From contig JACKEO010000003.1 in NCBI GenBank assembly GCA_020632955.1, positions 186,001 through 250,000 on the forward strand: 64,000 nucleotides of DNA, written 5' to 3'. Positions 52,445 through 61,641 of this stretch are shown piece by piece; within the stretch, counting starts at the first letter, position 1, and each line of letters starts with the position of its first letter. The position numbers were made by a program, and so were the translations under genes. Source of the stretch: Alphaproteobacteria bacterium (GTDB lineage: Bacteria > Myxococcota_A > UBA796 > GCA-2862545). The notes beneath the pieces were generated by a model, which was given only the letters and a program-made list of their open reading frames with translations, was not told where the DNA came from and did not search any database.

Positions 52445-53807
52445 GACCGTCCTCCGCCTTGCTGCGACGACCCTCGTCGTCGGCTGCGAGGCGTCCAATC
52501 GGTACGAGGACCACGGTTCTGCACCCCATGAGCCCATCGTCGAGGTGCTGGTCGCCTCGGGCGCCACCAGCACGGCCACCGCGAGCCCGGCCCGCGCGCT
52601 GGTGGGCGACGCCTCCGGCGTGCACGTGATGGAGGCCTCGGGTGCCCCCTGGGAGCTCACGCCGCTGGACCGACCGGTGCGCGCGGCGGCCACGCTGCCG
52701 GGCGACGTGCTGCTCGCCGCCACCGACGAGGCGGTGCTCGTGCACGGCGCCTTCACCGGGCTCTCGGGGCTCACGGAGGCGCTGACACCGCCGGTGCGAC
52801 GCCTCCAGGCCGCGGGCGGGGACCTCTGGGTGCAGGACGCCGACGGCCTCGCGCTCTGGCGCGACGGCTGGTTGCACCGGGTGCTCGTGGACGACGCGCC
52901 GGTGACCGGGCCGGTGGCTGCCGACGCGGGTCGCGCCTGGGTGGGCACGTCGTCGCGTGCCGTGCTGGTGAGCCGCACCGCGGACGGCTGGGCCGTGGCG
53001 GACGGCCTGTCGGGGGGCGGCACCGAGGCCGTGGCCTGGGACCTGGCCGGCACCGCCTGGGTGCTGCAGGACGGCACCGTGTGGCAGCGCGTGACCTCGG
53101 GCTGGGTGGCCCTGGAGCTCCCCGAGGCCACAGACGTGCTGGCCCACCCGCGCGCCGTGGGCGCCTGGATCGACACCGCCGAGGGCTGGTGGCACGCCAC
53201 CGCCGACACCCTGCGCCGCATGGCGCTCGACCCCCTCGACGACGCCTCGGTGGACGACGGGGGACGCCTGGTGGGCCGACGGGGCGACGAGGCGGTGCGC
53301 GTGCACCCCGAGTCCCGCGTGGTGCTGGCGGGCCTCGAGCCGTGGACCAGCCTCGACGAGCCGGTGGACGTGCTCCTGGTGCCCACGCGGCCCGAGTCGC
53401 TGGCCGAGGTGCGGGTCACGCTGGACGGCGCCGAGCTCGAGGTGCTCGAGGATCCCCTGCGCGTGAGGCTCACGCCGGGGGCCCTGGAGGCGGCGGTGCA
53501 CACGCTGGCCGCCACCGCCACCTGGCTCGATGGGGCACGGCACGGCGCGCCCCAGCTGCCCTTCCTCACGGGCGACGTGGAGCTCGTGACCTGGGAGGGC
53601 CAGATCCGGCCCCTGCTGCAGGACCGCTGTGGCGTGTGCCACGAGAACGGCACCGAGACCATCCTCGCCTCCAAGGCGGACTTCGTGGCGAACCTCGACG
53701 CGGTGATCGACGCCGTGTCCGTGGGTCGCATGCCGCTGGCCGGCGCGAAGCTCACGCCCGCCGAGGTGGACCTGGTGGTGCGCTGGCAGGCGGGAGGGAC
53801 CCCATGA
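52425..53807 (+). CDS. Lipoprotein with C-terminal CxxCH haem motif
   Basis: A 460-residue lipoprotein read from TTG 52425 (GAGG 6 bp upstream); lipobox VVGC at ~18-21. The middle has repeated beta units with Trp and Asp (GDLWVQDADGLALWRDGW), resembling a propeller. The C-terminus has RCGVCHENG (Cys402, Cys405, His406) and a Met near 436 (RMPLAG) as possible axial ligand, so a single c-type haem is likely. First gene of a four-gene operon with a second CxxCH protein, a lipoprotein and a DUF1501 protein. Its start codon lies inside the divergent FG-GAP gene. Confidence 0.75.
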   Translation: MRTSWTTTVLRLAATTLVVGCEASNRYEDHGSAPHEPIVEVLVASGATSTATASPARALVGDASGVHVMEASGAPWELTPLDRPVRAAATLPGDVLLAATDEAVLVHGAFTGLSGLTEALTPPVRRLQAAGGDLWVQDADGLALWRDGWLHRVLVDDAPVTGPVAADAGRAWVGTSSRAVLVSRTADGWAVADGLSGGGTEAVAWDLAGTAWVLQDGTVWQRVTSGWVALELPEATDVLAHPRAVGAWIDTAEGWWHATADTLRRMALDPLDDASVDDGGRLVGRRGDEAVRVHPESRVVLAGLEPWTSLDEPVDVLLVPTRPESLAEVRVTLDGAELEVLEDPLRVRLTPGALEAAVHTLAATATWLDGARHGAPQLPFLTGDVELVTWEGQIRPLLQDRCGVCHENGTETILASKADFVANLDAVIDAVSVGRMPLAGAKLTPAEVDLVVRWQAGGTP

Positions 53808-55363
53808 TCCAGCTGCTGATCGTCCTGCTGGGCACGGCCCTGGCGGACGAGGGTCCGCCGCCCGTCTGCGACCCCGACACCGAGGTGGTGGACGGCGACC
53901 ACCTGCTGCGCGCCCTGTCGCTCGACCTGCGCGGCGTGGTGCCCACGGCCGAGGACCACGAGGCCCTCGTGGACGGCGAGGTGCCCGACGAGCTGCTGGA
54001 CGCCTGGCTCGACGACGAGGGCTTCGTCGAGCGGGTGGTGCGTCACCACGAGGCCCTGCTCTGGCCCAACGTGGGCGACATCCGCCTGCTGTCGAACCGG
54101 CAGCGCATGATCTCGAAGAACGGCGTCCTCTACCGCTACCTGGTGGCGCCGAACTACCGCGGGGGCCCCGAGTACTGCGGCGACTTCGAGGCCAGCTGGG
54201 ACGGCCAGGGCGAGCTCGTCACCCGCACAACGCCGGAGGGCTGGATCCAGGAGGGCTGGGTGGAGGTCCACCCCTACTGGGCGCCCGACACCACCGTGAA
54301 GGTGTGCGCCTTCGAGGCCCAGACGGCCGAGGTGAGCCCCTGGGGCACCGAGTGCGACACCTACGACAGCCGCTACGATCCCTACTGCGGCTGCGGTCCC
54401 GGGCTGCAGTGGTGCGACACGCCCGCGCTCGGGCACGTGCAGGAGGAGGGCTACGTGGCCCCCGTGCACCGCGCCATCGCCGAGGACGTCCGGCGGCGCA
54501 TCGCGCGCGTCATCCGGGGCGACCTGTCGTACCTCGAGCTGTTCACCAGTCCCGTGGCCTACGTGAACGGGCCCCTGGCGCACTTCTACCGGCACAACAC
54601 GCGCACCCCGGCCCACGTGCGCTTCAACGAGATGCCGGTGGACCCGGACCTGCTGCCCGACCTCGACTTCACCGACGAGGACACCTGGGTGGAGGTGAGC
54701 CTGGGCGAGGAGCAGGCGGGCGTGCTCACCTCGCCGCTCTACCTGATGAAGTTCCAGACCCGCCGCGCCCGGGCGAACCGCTTCTACACGGCCTTCCTCT
54801 GCCAGCCCTTCCAGCCGCCGGACGGGGGCATCCCCGGACTCGACGAGGCCGACCCCACCCTCGACCTCACGCAGCGCAAGGGCTGCCAGTACTGCCACGC
54901 CATCCTCGAGCCGGCCGGCGCCCACTGGGGACGCTGGGGCGAGTACGGCGCGGGCTACCTGCCGGCCTCGCGCTACCCGACCACGGCCCCCGAGTGCCAG
55001 TGGTGCGCCCAGACGGGCGAGAGCTGCTCCGCGGCCTGCCGCCAGTACTACGTGGTGGACCCGCTCACGCAGGAGCAGGATCCCTATGTGGGCATGCTCC
55101 AGGGCTACCAGTTCCTCGAGGAGCGCCACCGCAGCCACCCCGAGGTGGGGCCCAAGCTGCTCGCCACGCAGGGCGTGGTGGACGGGCGCCTGCCGCGCTG
55201 CGTGGCCCGCACCACCGCCACCTGGCTGTTGGGGCGTGAGCCCGCGACCCACGAGGAGGCCTGGGTGGACGCGCTCGCCCGCACCTTCACCGAGGCGGAC
55301 TACCGCTACGACGCCCTGGTGCGCGCCATCGTCACCAGCGACAACTACCGGAGGGTGCGATGA
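53804..55363 (+). CDS. Exported DUF1549/1588-like protein with CxxCH
   Basis: A 519-residue exported protein (short signal QLLIVLLGTALA). It resembles the exported cytochrome-like DUF1549/DUF1588 proteins that pair with DUF1501. RKGCQYCHAILEPAG carries Cys361/Cys364/His365; other Cys clusters (CGCGPGLQWC, CQWCAQTGESC) may bind metal or form disulphides. The opening LLRALSLDLRGVVPTAED is typical. Likely periplasmic and probably redox-linked. ATG 53804 overlaps the previous stop by 4 bp (ATGA). Confidence 0.75.
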   Translation: MIQLLIVLLGTALADEGPPPVCDPDTEVVDGDHLLRALSLDLRGVVPTAEDHEALVDGEVPDELLDAWLDDEGFVERVVRHHEALLWPNVGDIRLLSNRQRMISKNGVLYRYLVAPNYRGGPEYCGDFEASWDGQGELVTRTTPEGWIQEGWVEVHPYWAPDTTVKVCAFEAQTAEVSPWGTECDTYDSRYDPYCGCGPGLQWCDTPALGHVQEEGYVAPVHRAIAEDVRRRIARVIRGDLSYLELFTSPVAYVNGPLAHFYRHNTRTPAHVRFNEMPVDPDLLPDLDFTDEDTWVEVSLGEEQAGVLTSPLYLMKFQTRRARANRFYTAFLCQPFQPPDGGIPGLDEADPTLDLTQRKGCQYCHAILEPAGAHWGRWGEYGAGYLPASRYPTTAPECQWCAQTGESCSAACRQYYVVDPLTQEQDPYVGMLQGYQFLEERHRSHPEVGPKLLATQGVVDGRLPRCVARTTATWLLGREPATHEEAWVDALARTFTEADYRYDALVRAIVTSDNYRRVR

Positions 55364-56025
55364 GCGCGCTCCTGCTCGTGCTGGCCCTGCTCGGGTGCAG
55401 CGACGACCTCGCCCCGCTGAAGCCCCGGGAGGTGGTCACCGGCGACACCCGGCCCGCGAGCGGCGCCGGCGACGTGACGGTGCTGCCCGAGCGCGCCGTC
55501 GACGTGGGCACCGCCGACCAGCAGGGCCGTCCCCGCAAGCGCATGGACATCGACCAGCTCGCGGCCAGCCTGGAGCGCGTCACGGGCGAGCGCTGGGAGG
55601 AGGGGAGCGGCGACGACACCGTGCAGCTCTTCCAGCGCCTCGCGGGGTCGCTGGGCAAGCCCGACTACCTGTCGAGCACCGAGGAGGACCTGTCGCCGGG
55701 CCTGCTCTTCCAGAAGTTCCTGGACGACGCCGCCACCGCCACCTGCGGACGCATGGTGGGGCGGGAGCTCGAGGCCACGCGGCGGCACTTCCTCGACGGC
55801 CTGCCCGCGTCCGGCGACCCGGCGGCCGATCCGGCGGCCACCGACGCGGTGGTCCGTCGGGCCCTGCTGGCCTTCCACGGGCGGCGCACCGTGGAAGGCG
55901 ACGAGGCGGCGGAGCCCTGGCTCTGGCTGGTGCGGGAGGTCCACGCCCAGACCGGCAGCGCCACGAAGGCCTGGCGCACCCTGTGCGTGGGGCTGGTCAC
56001 CCACCCCGACTTCGGCACCTACTAG
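55360..56025 (+). CDS. Lipoprotein of the cytochrome/DUF1501 operon
   Basis: A 221-residue lipoprotein (ALLGC, Cys13). After a flexible spacer (to ~60) it is helical, with LFQKFLDDAATATCGRMVG and a closing TLCVGLVTHPDFGTY that resembles the tail of the DUF1588-like partner (AIVTSDNYRR). It may be a shortened relative of that protein without haem. Overlaps both neighbours' translation (ATGA before it, 8-bp gap after). Confidence 0.65.
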   Translation: MSALLLVLALLGCSDDLAPLKPREVVTGDTRPASGAGDVTVLPERAVDVGTADQQGRPRKRMDIDQLAASLERVTGERWEEGSGDDTVQLFQRLAGSLGKPDYLSSTEEDLSPGLLFQKFLDDAATATCGRMVGRELEATRRHFLDGLPASGDPAADPAATDAVVRRALLAFHGRRTVEGDEAAEPWLWLVREVHAQTGSATKAWRTLCVGLVTHPDFGTY

Positions 56026-56033
56026 GAGACGGC

Positions 56034-57383
56034 ATGACCACGCGACGTGACCTGCTGCGCGGCGTGCTGGGCCTGGGAGGGCTGGCGGCCTTCTCCGGCT
56101 TCGCACCGCGACTCACGTCGGCTCACGCCGGCGAGGTGCGCGACGATCTGTACTACGTCTTCTGCTACTTCTCGGGCGGCTGGGACCTGCTGCTCGGCCT
56201 GGATCCGCGCGATCCGCGGGTCTTCCGGGACGACCTGAAGAAGTCCACCCGCATCCAGCCCGGCTACGGCGAGCTCGCGAAGTCGGACGCCGATCTGGTG
56301 CGCACCTCGGTGCCCGGCATGGTGTTCGGGCCGCACATCGGCGGGCTCGCGCGCCACGCCGACAAGCTCGCGGTGGTGCGCGGCATGTCGATGGACACGC
56401 TCACCCACGAGGTGGGACGCCGTCGCTTCCTCACGGGGCGTCCGCCGGCGGGCCTGCAGGCGCAGGGCAGCTCCCTCGCCACCCTGCTGGCGGCCACCCT
56501 GGGGCGCGACGAGCCCATCCCGCAGCTGTCGGTGCGGGTGGAGTCCTACAACGACACCCAGCCCAGCTACGCCAGCGCCATCCGCGTCACGAGCGTGAGC
56601 GATCTGCTCCGGGCCCTGCGCCCTGCGCCCGGCGCGCTGTCGGCCACGGAGCGCCAGGCGCTCGAGGCCGTGGTCGAGGCCACCCGCGCGTGCGGCGAGG
56701 TGCGGCGCTCCAGCGTCCTCACCCAGGCCTTCGACACCCGCCTCGCGGCGCAGGACCTCGTCTCCCTCGGGCTGGACGGGCGCTTCGACCTCGGCGCGAA
56801 GACCGACGAGATGGAGGCCGTCCGCTCGCTGTACGGCATCGACGCGCGGGACCTCGCGGCCCCGGGTGCCCAGGCTGCGGCGGCGGTGACCGCGCTCACC
56901 AGCGGCATCGCGCGCTGCGTGAGCGTGGAGGTGGCGAAGGACCTCGACGCCCACGGACCCGACTGGTCGGGCAGCCACGGGCAGCGGTGCGAGGCGGGCT
57001 TCGACGTGGTGGCCTCGATGATCGACGACCTCGCCAGCCGTCCCTACAAGGACACCGGCGACTCCTGGCTCGACCACACCACCATCGTGGGCTTCAGCGA
57101 GTTCGGGCGCACCCCGCTGCTCAACAGCTCCGGGGGGCGCGACCACCACCTGCACAACGCCGCCTTCCTCGTGGGCGGCGGGATCCGCGGGGGGCGGGTG
57201 CACGGCGCGAGCAGCGATCTGGGCATGGCGCCCGTCCGCATGGACCTCGCCTCGGGCCACACCGACCCGGGCGGCGAGATCATCAAGCCCGAGCACCTGT
57301 GCCGCGCGATCCTCCAGCACGCAGGGATCACCGACGACATCGGCGACCTGCGCGTCGACCCGCTCACCGCGCTCTACGCCTAG
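56034..57383 (+). CDS. Tat-exported DUF1501 protein
   Basis: A 449-residue protein. MTTRRDLLRGVLGLGGLAAFSG is a twin-arginine signal (Arg4-Arg5) and HAG marks cleavage near 31. The body matches the DUF1501 family: YYVFCYFSGGWD near the start, LTHEVGRRRFLTG, and SEFGRTPLLNSSGGRDHHLHNAAFLVGGG, the family's hallmark C-terminal block, on an alkaline-phosphatase-like fold. Function unknown. It is folded with cofactor before export. ATG 56034 is preceded by AGGAGA. Last gene of the operon. Confidence 0.88.
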   Translation: MTTRRDLLRGVLGLGGLAAFSGFAPRLTSAHAGEVRDDLYYVFCYFSGGWDLLLGLDPRDPRVFRDDLKKSTRIQPGYGELAKSDADLVRTSVPGMVFGPHIGGLARHADKLAVVRGMSMDTLTHEVGRRRFLTGRPPAGLQAQGSSLATLLAATLGRDEPIPQLSVRVESYNDTQPSYASAIRVTSVSDLLRALRPAPGALSATERQALEAVVEATRACGEVRRSSVLTQAFDTRLAAQDLVSLGLDGRFDLGAKTDEMEAVRSLYGIDARDLAAPGAQAAAAVTALTSGIARCVSVEVAKDLDAHGPDWSGSHGQRCEAGFDVVASMIDDLASRPYKDTGDSWLDHTTIVGFSEFGRTPLLNSSGGRDHHLHNAAFLVGGGIRGGRVHGASSDLGMAPVRMDLASGHTDPGGEIIKPEHLCRAILQHAGITDDIGDLRVDPLTALYA

Positions 57384-57420
57384 GCCCCGCGCGCGGTCGC
57401 GGGCCGGCCCCCGCAGAGGG

Positions 57421-57426
57421 TAGGCT
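57421..57426 (+). promoter_or_regulatory. -10-like box TAGGCT of the VCBS lipoprotein gene
   Basis: TAnnnT, 19 nt before GTG 57446. No clear -35. Confidence 0.3.
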
Positions 57427-57445
57427 CCCCGGTCCGGAGGGCCGC

Positions 57446-59089
57446 GTGCGGGCTGGCGTGGTGGTGATGGTGGTGCTGCTGGGCTGCGGGGGAGGGCGAC
57501 CGACCCGCGTGGGCGGTGGCGTCGACACCGGCGACGACGACAGCGCCGACGACAAGGACGGTGGCGACGACAGCGCCGACACCGACGGCGCGGTGGACAG
57601 CGGCGACGACACGGCGGGGGACTCCGACACGTCCGACAGCGGCGACTCGGATGCGGTCGACACCGACGCGCTCGCGCTGGGGCCGTGCACGCGCCCCGGC
57701 TTCGAGCCCAAGGCCGCCCTGTGGACCCTGCCGCCCGTGGAGCTGCCCGCGGGCCACGAGCTCCGCGACACCACGGTCAGCGCCACCTGTCCGTCCCCCG
57801 GCGGCTCGGCCGAGGTGATCAGCCTCGACGTGGACGGCGACGGGCGGCTCGACCTCGTGCAGGCCGACGTCTGCGCCGACGACTTCGTGGGCACGGCGTA
57901 CTGGAAGGTCTACCGCAACACGGGCACCGGCTACGCCACCACGCCCACCACCGTGCCGCTGCCCGACTTCGACGCCCCCGTCGAGACCTCGGTGTCCCGG
58001 GTCTTCCATGGCCGCTGCGAGGTGGGATCCAACGGGCTGCTCGTCGGTCGCTACGAGGACGTGGACGCCGACGGCAAGGTGGACATCCTGGTCACCGACC
58101 ACTGCACGCTCACCGACGTGGGCATCAGTCGGTGGCTGCTCTACCGCGGCACCGGCACCGGCTTCGCCGCGCCCCAGGACCTCGGCCTGCCCTCCCTGGC
58201 GGGCACCATGGACCAGCCCTTCCGCGTGCTGCGCAGCGCCCTGTCGACCGCGTGCGCGGTCGGCAACGTGTGGTCCGACCTGACCTACCGGCCGTCGGGC
58301 CCGCACCTCGTGGTCACGCGGGTGTGCAGCGCGAACGAGCCGGGTGCGTCGGTGTGGTGGGAGTACCCGCTGCAGGGGTCCACCTTCGCCGGCAATCCCC
58401 AGGTGATCTCCGCGCCGCCCGAGATCGCTGCGGTGATGCGCGTGGAACGCACCGACGGGCCCATGTACGAGTGCAGCGACGGCGCCTCCTACACGCTGAC
58501 GCGCATGGACCTCGACGGGGACGGCGACGCCGACCTGGTGGCGGGCGACATCTGCAAGGAGGCGACGAGCGGCGGGGACCACGTGACCTGGTGGCCGCGG
58601 GAGGCGGGGGGCTTCCCGGGGCCGGGCCGGACGTGGTCGCTGCCCTCGGGACTGCGCGAGACCACCCTGGAGCCCCTGCGCACCGTGGGCACGTTCATCC
58701 AGGGCTGCACCGACGGCGAGCGGCTGATCCAGACGGCGGTCCGGGACATGACCGGCGACGGCCTGCCCGATCTGGTGGTGACGCGGAACTGCGACACGAC
58801 GAGCGGCGTGGGGGTGGACCACTGGCTGGTGTACCCGGCGTCCGGGGGAGCCTGGGTGGGCCCGCCGCTCCGGGTGGACGTGCCGGCGCTCGGGCCCACC
58901 TTCCCGGAGCTGGCCTACGCCAAGTTCAACATCGCCTGCCCCGACCGGCCCGGCACGGGCGCGCTCTCGGGCAGCCTGATCGACCTGGACGGCGACGGCC
59001 TGCAGGATCTGGTCTTCCACCGCTACTGCGACGACACCTCGGTGGGCACGAGCACCTGGCGGGTGCACAAGGGCGTCTGCCTGCCGTGA
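57446..59089 (+). CDS. VCBS/FG-GAP-like repeat lipoprotein
   Basis: A 547-residue lipoprotein (LLGC, Cys ~14) with an Asp-rich acidic spacer (~20-75). The mature part contains repeated calcium/beta-propeller units such as LDVDGDGRLDLVQADVC, VDADGKVDILVTDHC and MTGDGLPDLVVTRNC, each with a nearby Cys that could pair. Surface or periplasmic; binding role inferred. GTG 57446 has CCGGAGG upstream. It starts 62 bp after the DUF1501 gene with its own -10-like box. Converges on the LytM gene with 21 bp between stops. Confidence 0.78.
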   Translation: MRAGVVVMVVLLGCGGGRPTRVGGGVDTGDDDSADDKDGGDDSADTDGAVDSGDDTAGDSDTSDSGDSDAVDTDALALGPCTRPGFEPKAALWTLPPVELPAGHELRDTTVSATCPSPGGSAEVISLDVDGDGRLDLVQADVCADDFVGTAYWKVYRNTGTGYATTPTTVPLPDFDAPVETSVSRVFHGRCEVGSNGLLVGRYEDVDADGKVDILVTDHCTLTDVGISRWLLYRGTGTGFAAPQDLGLPSLAGTMDQPFRVLRSALSTACAVGNVWSDLTYRPSGPHLVVTRVCSANEPGASVWWEYPLQGSTFAGNPQVISAPPEIAAVMRVERTDGPMYECSDGASYTLTRMDLDGDGDADLVAGDICKEATSGGDHVTWWPREAGGFPGPGRTWSLPSGLRETTLEPLRTVGTFIQGCTDGERLIQTAVRDMTGDGLPDLVVTRNCDTTSGVGVDHWLVYPASGGAWVGPPLRVDVPALGPTFPELAYAKFNIACPDRPGTGALSGSLIDLDGDGLQDLVFHRYCDDTSVGTSTWRVHKGVCLP

Positions 59090-59110
59090 GCCGCGTGAGC
59101 CGCGTGAGGA

Positions 59111-61465
59111 TCAGCGCTCGCTCCACCAGGCGGCGAAGCGGTGCTCCCCGAAGCGGTCGTAGCCGCTCACGAGCCGCAGCCTCATGCCGCGCTGCCGGTT
59201 CTCCTCGTGCTTCTCGGCGATCTGGTCGAGGGTGGACACGGTGGTGATCGACCAGTTGCCGCGGTTGCGCTGGTCCCACACACCCACGAGGAAGGGGTCC
59301 TCGTCCACCACCCGCACGTCGAGGTACGACAGCTGGCGTCCCTGGGAGCGCTGCGACTGCTGCATCCCGAAGAAGTCGGGCCGGGCGATGTCGTAGAGCG
59401 TGAGCACCTGGCCCACGGGCTCCTCGTCGTACAGGGCGGTCCAGGCGCGCTCCTCGTCCTCGGTGTCGACCTGGGCGATCACCACGGGCCGCCGGCCCGC
59501 GTCCTGGTTGGTGACGTAGGTGGCGAAGTGGGTGGCGTCGTCGGCGTCGGCGTAGGCCTGCCAGGGGCCGGGACGTGCCGCGGCCACCCCGGCGTGGCGG
59601 ATCACGCCGCCCATCGCGTGGGCGTCCACGTGCACCGGGCGGAGGCCCTGCAGGACGGCGTCGGCGATGGCCTGCTCGTGCCCCGCGCGATCCATCCCCC
59701 ACCAGACGATGGCGGGCTCGTCGCGCGGCTCCGACAGCAGGTTGTAGTACCAGGCGCCGTCCATGGCGTAGACGTCGATCCACACGGGCTCGAGGCCCAG
59801 CGCCCGGTGGTCCTCCAGCGTCTGGGCCACGTCGGCCTCGGGGATGGCGAAGGCGCTGGCCTGGGCGTCCACGAAGAAGAGGCGGCGGGCGGCGAGGACG
59901 CCGTTGATGCGCACGTCGGCCGTCCAGGTGCCGCGGTAGTCGGCGGCGAGGCGGTTCCACCACCAGTGGTGCCGCCCGAGCTCCCGCGACAGCGTGGCGC
60001 CCACGGTGTCGTGCAGCACGCCGTCGGGACGGTAGATCTCGATGGCGAAGCGGTCGCCGGGGCGGCCGCCCGAGAGCGTGAGCCCGTAGGTGAGGGTCTC
60101 GTTGCCGCGGATGGACGCCAGGTCGGGCGCCGGGTCCTGCAGCGGGCCCACGCTGTCGACCGGCCCGGCCAGCACGTGGGTGTCCATGAAGCGCAGGGGC
60201 GGGGAGTAGGCAGGCGGCGACGCCCACATGCCCAGGGCGAAGGGGTCGACCAGGGCGCCGGCGCAGTCCCGCACCTCGACGTGCACGTGGGGGTGGGTGG
60301 AGCAGCCGCTCGACCCCACCACCGCGAGCGCCTGGCCGCCGACCACCGGCTGGCCGATGGCGACGCGCGCCGAGCGGGACTTCAGGTGCAGGTAGGTCAC
60401 CGTGAAGCCGTTCTGGAGCTTCACCGAGATGGCGTTCGGCGTGCCGGTGCAGGTGGTGTTGCGGTCGGCCTGGCCGTCCTGCACGTCCACCACCACGCCC
60501 GAGGCCACGGCGCGCACCGGGAAGTCCCCGTCCATCCAGCGGAAGTTCGGGACGTCCACGTCCACGCCGGTGTGGCCCTCGTAGGTCTTGGCGAGGCCGC
60601 CGGTGGCGCCGGTGTAGTCCGAGACGCCTGCGCCGGGGGTGGCGTCGACGTACTGGTTGATCACCCAGTCGTGGCCCTCGCGGCCGCCGAACATCCAGCC
60701 GAGGCTCACGTCGGAGGCCAGGCAGGAGGGGTCGCCCGGGACCCACGGGCTGGTGTCCCACCCGATGCCGGTGTCGACCGGCCAGCCGGTGTCGTCGGGC
60801 CCGGGGGGGCCGGTGTCGATGCCCGTGTCGCCGAAGACGCCGGAGTCGCCGCTGTCGCCGGAGTCTCCCGACGTGCCGGAGTCGCCGCTGTCGCCGCCGG
60901 ACCCGGAGTCGCCGGGGGGGCCGGAGTCGCCCACGGTGCCGCTGTCGCCGCTGTCGCCGCTGTCGCCGGAGTCCCCCGACGTGCCGGAGTCGCCCGAGTC
61001 GCCGCTGGACCCGGAGTCACCGGTGGTGCCGCTGTCGCCGCTGGATCCGGAGTCGCCCGAGTCGCCTGTGGTGCCACTGTCGCCCGTGGTGCCGGAGTCG
61101 CCGCCCGTGGTGCCACTGTCGCCCGTGGTGCCACTGTCGCCCGTGGTGCCGGAGTCTCCGCCCGTGCCCGAGTCGCCGGAGTCTCCGCTCGCGCCGGAGT
61201 CGCCGGAGTCTCCGCCCGCGCCGGAGTCGCCGGAGTCGCCCACCGCGCCCGTGTCGCCGACCGTGCTCGTGTCGCCGGTGTCCCGGCCGAGGGTGTCGAC
61301 CACGAGGCCCAGGTCGTCGGTGTCGCGACCGCCGGGGCCGCCGCCGTCGCGGCCGTCGCCGAGGCTGCCCTCGCTGGTGTCGGCAGTGTCGGGCGCGTCG
61401 CCGAGCGCGTCGACGTCGCACGCGGCGAGCGCCAGCAGCGGCAGGGTCAGCAGGGATCGAAGCAT
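59111..61465 (-). CDS. LytM (M23) peptidase lipoprotein with GDS-repeat linker
   Basis: A 784-residue lipoprotein (LAAC, Cys16). Residues ~70-215 are a Gly-Asp-Ser/Gly-Thr-Thr repeat linker like that of the gene at 1-3457. The M23 domain (~280-405) keeps His298 and Asp302 (GHTGVDVDV), His360 (YLHLKS), and His393/His395 (HPHVHVEV), so a zinc-dependent endopeptidase acting on peptidoglycan is likely. The C-terminus (~630-784) has tandem units ending RLVSGYDRFGEHRFAAWW, resembling bacterial tandem repeat domain 1. The long anionic linker may let an outer-membrane-anchored enzyme reach its target. ATG 61465. Confidence 0.82.
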   Translation of the reverse strand: MLRSLLTLPLLALAACDVDALGDAPDTADTSEGSLGDGRDGGGPGGRDTDDLGLVVDTLGRDTGDTSTVGDTGAVGDSGDSGAGGDSGDSGASGDSGDSGTGGDSGTTGDSGTTGDSGTTGGDSGTTGDSGTTGDSGDSGSSGDSGTTGDSGSSGDSGDSGTSGDSGDSGDSGDSGTVGDSGPPGDSGSGGDSGDSGTSGDSGDSGDSGVFGDTGIDTGPPGPDDTGWPVDTGIGWDTSPWVPGDPSCLASDVSLGWMFGGREGHDWVINQYVDATPGAGVSDYTGATGGLAKTYEGHTGVDVDVPNFRWMDGDFPVRAVASGVVVDVQDGQADRNTTCTGTPNAISVKLQNGFTVTYLHLKSRSARVAIGQPVVGGQALAVVGSSGCSTHPHVHVEVRDCAGALVDPFALGMWASPPAYSPPLRFMDTHVLAGPVDSVGPLQDPAPDLASIRGNETLTYGLTLSGGRPGDRFAIEIYRPDGVLHDTVGATLSRELGRHHWWWNRLAADYRGTWTADVRINGVLAARRLFFVDAQASAFAIPEADVAQTLEDHRALGLEPVWIDVYAMDGAWYYNLLSEPRDEPAIVWWGMDRAGHEQAIADAVLQGLRPVHVDAHAMGGVIRHAGVAAARPGPWQAYADADDATHFATYVTNQDAGRRPVVIAQVDTEDEERAWTALYDEEPVGQVLTLYDIARPDFFGMQQSQRSQGRQLSYLDVRVVDEDPFLVGVWDQRNRGNWSITTVSTLDQIAEKHEENRQRGMRLRLVSGYDRFGEHRFAAWWSER

Positions 61466-61614
61466 GGGCCCAGGCTCGGGGTGACGCTGGGCAATCGGCA
61501 CGATCCGCGCGATCCTGAGCGCCACGGAGACCCGTCGGTCTCGCTTCGGTACCGCCACGACCGCGCGCGGCCTCGCGGCGGGTGAGGAGGCTGGCGGGGG
61601 CCGGACCCGGCGTC

Positions 61615-61620
61615 TATGCT
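61615..61620 (+). promoter_or_regulatory. -10-like box TATGCT of the DTDTD lipoprotein gene
   Basis: TAnnnT, 21 nt before GTG 61642, in the divergent gap to the LytM gene. No clear -35. Confidence 0.35.
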
Positions 61621-61641
61621 GGCAGCCCACCGGAGCGTGCC

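Noticed and set aside
52445..55252. A 2,168-codon minus-strand frame extending the FG-GAP gene
   Set aside because: Beyond 52444 it is antisense to three genes with clear haem and DUF motifs and its translation is Arg/Ser/Thr-rich.
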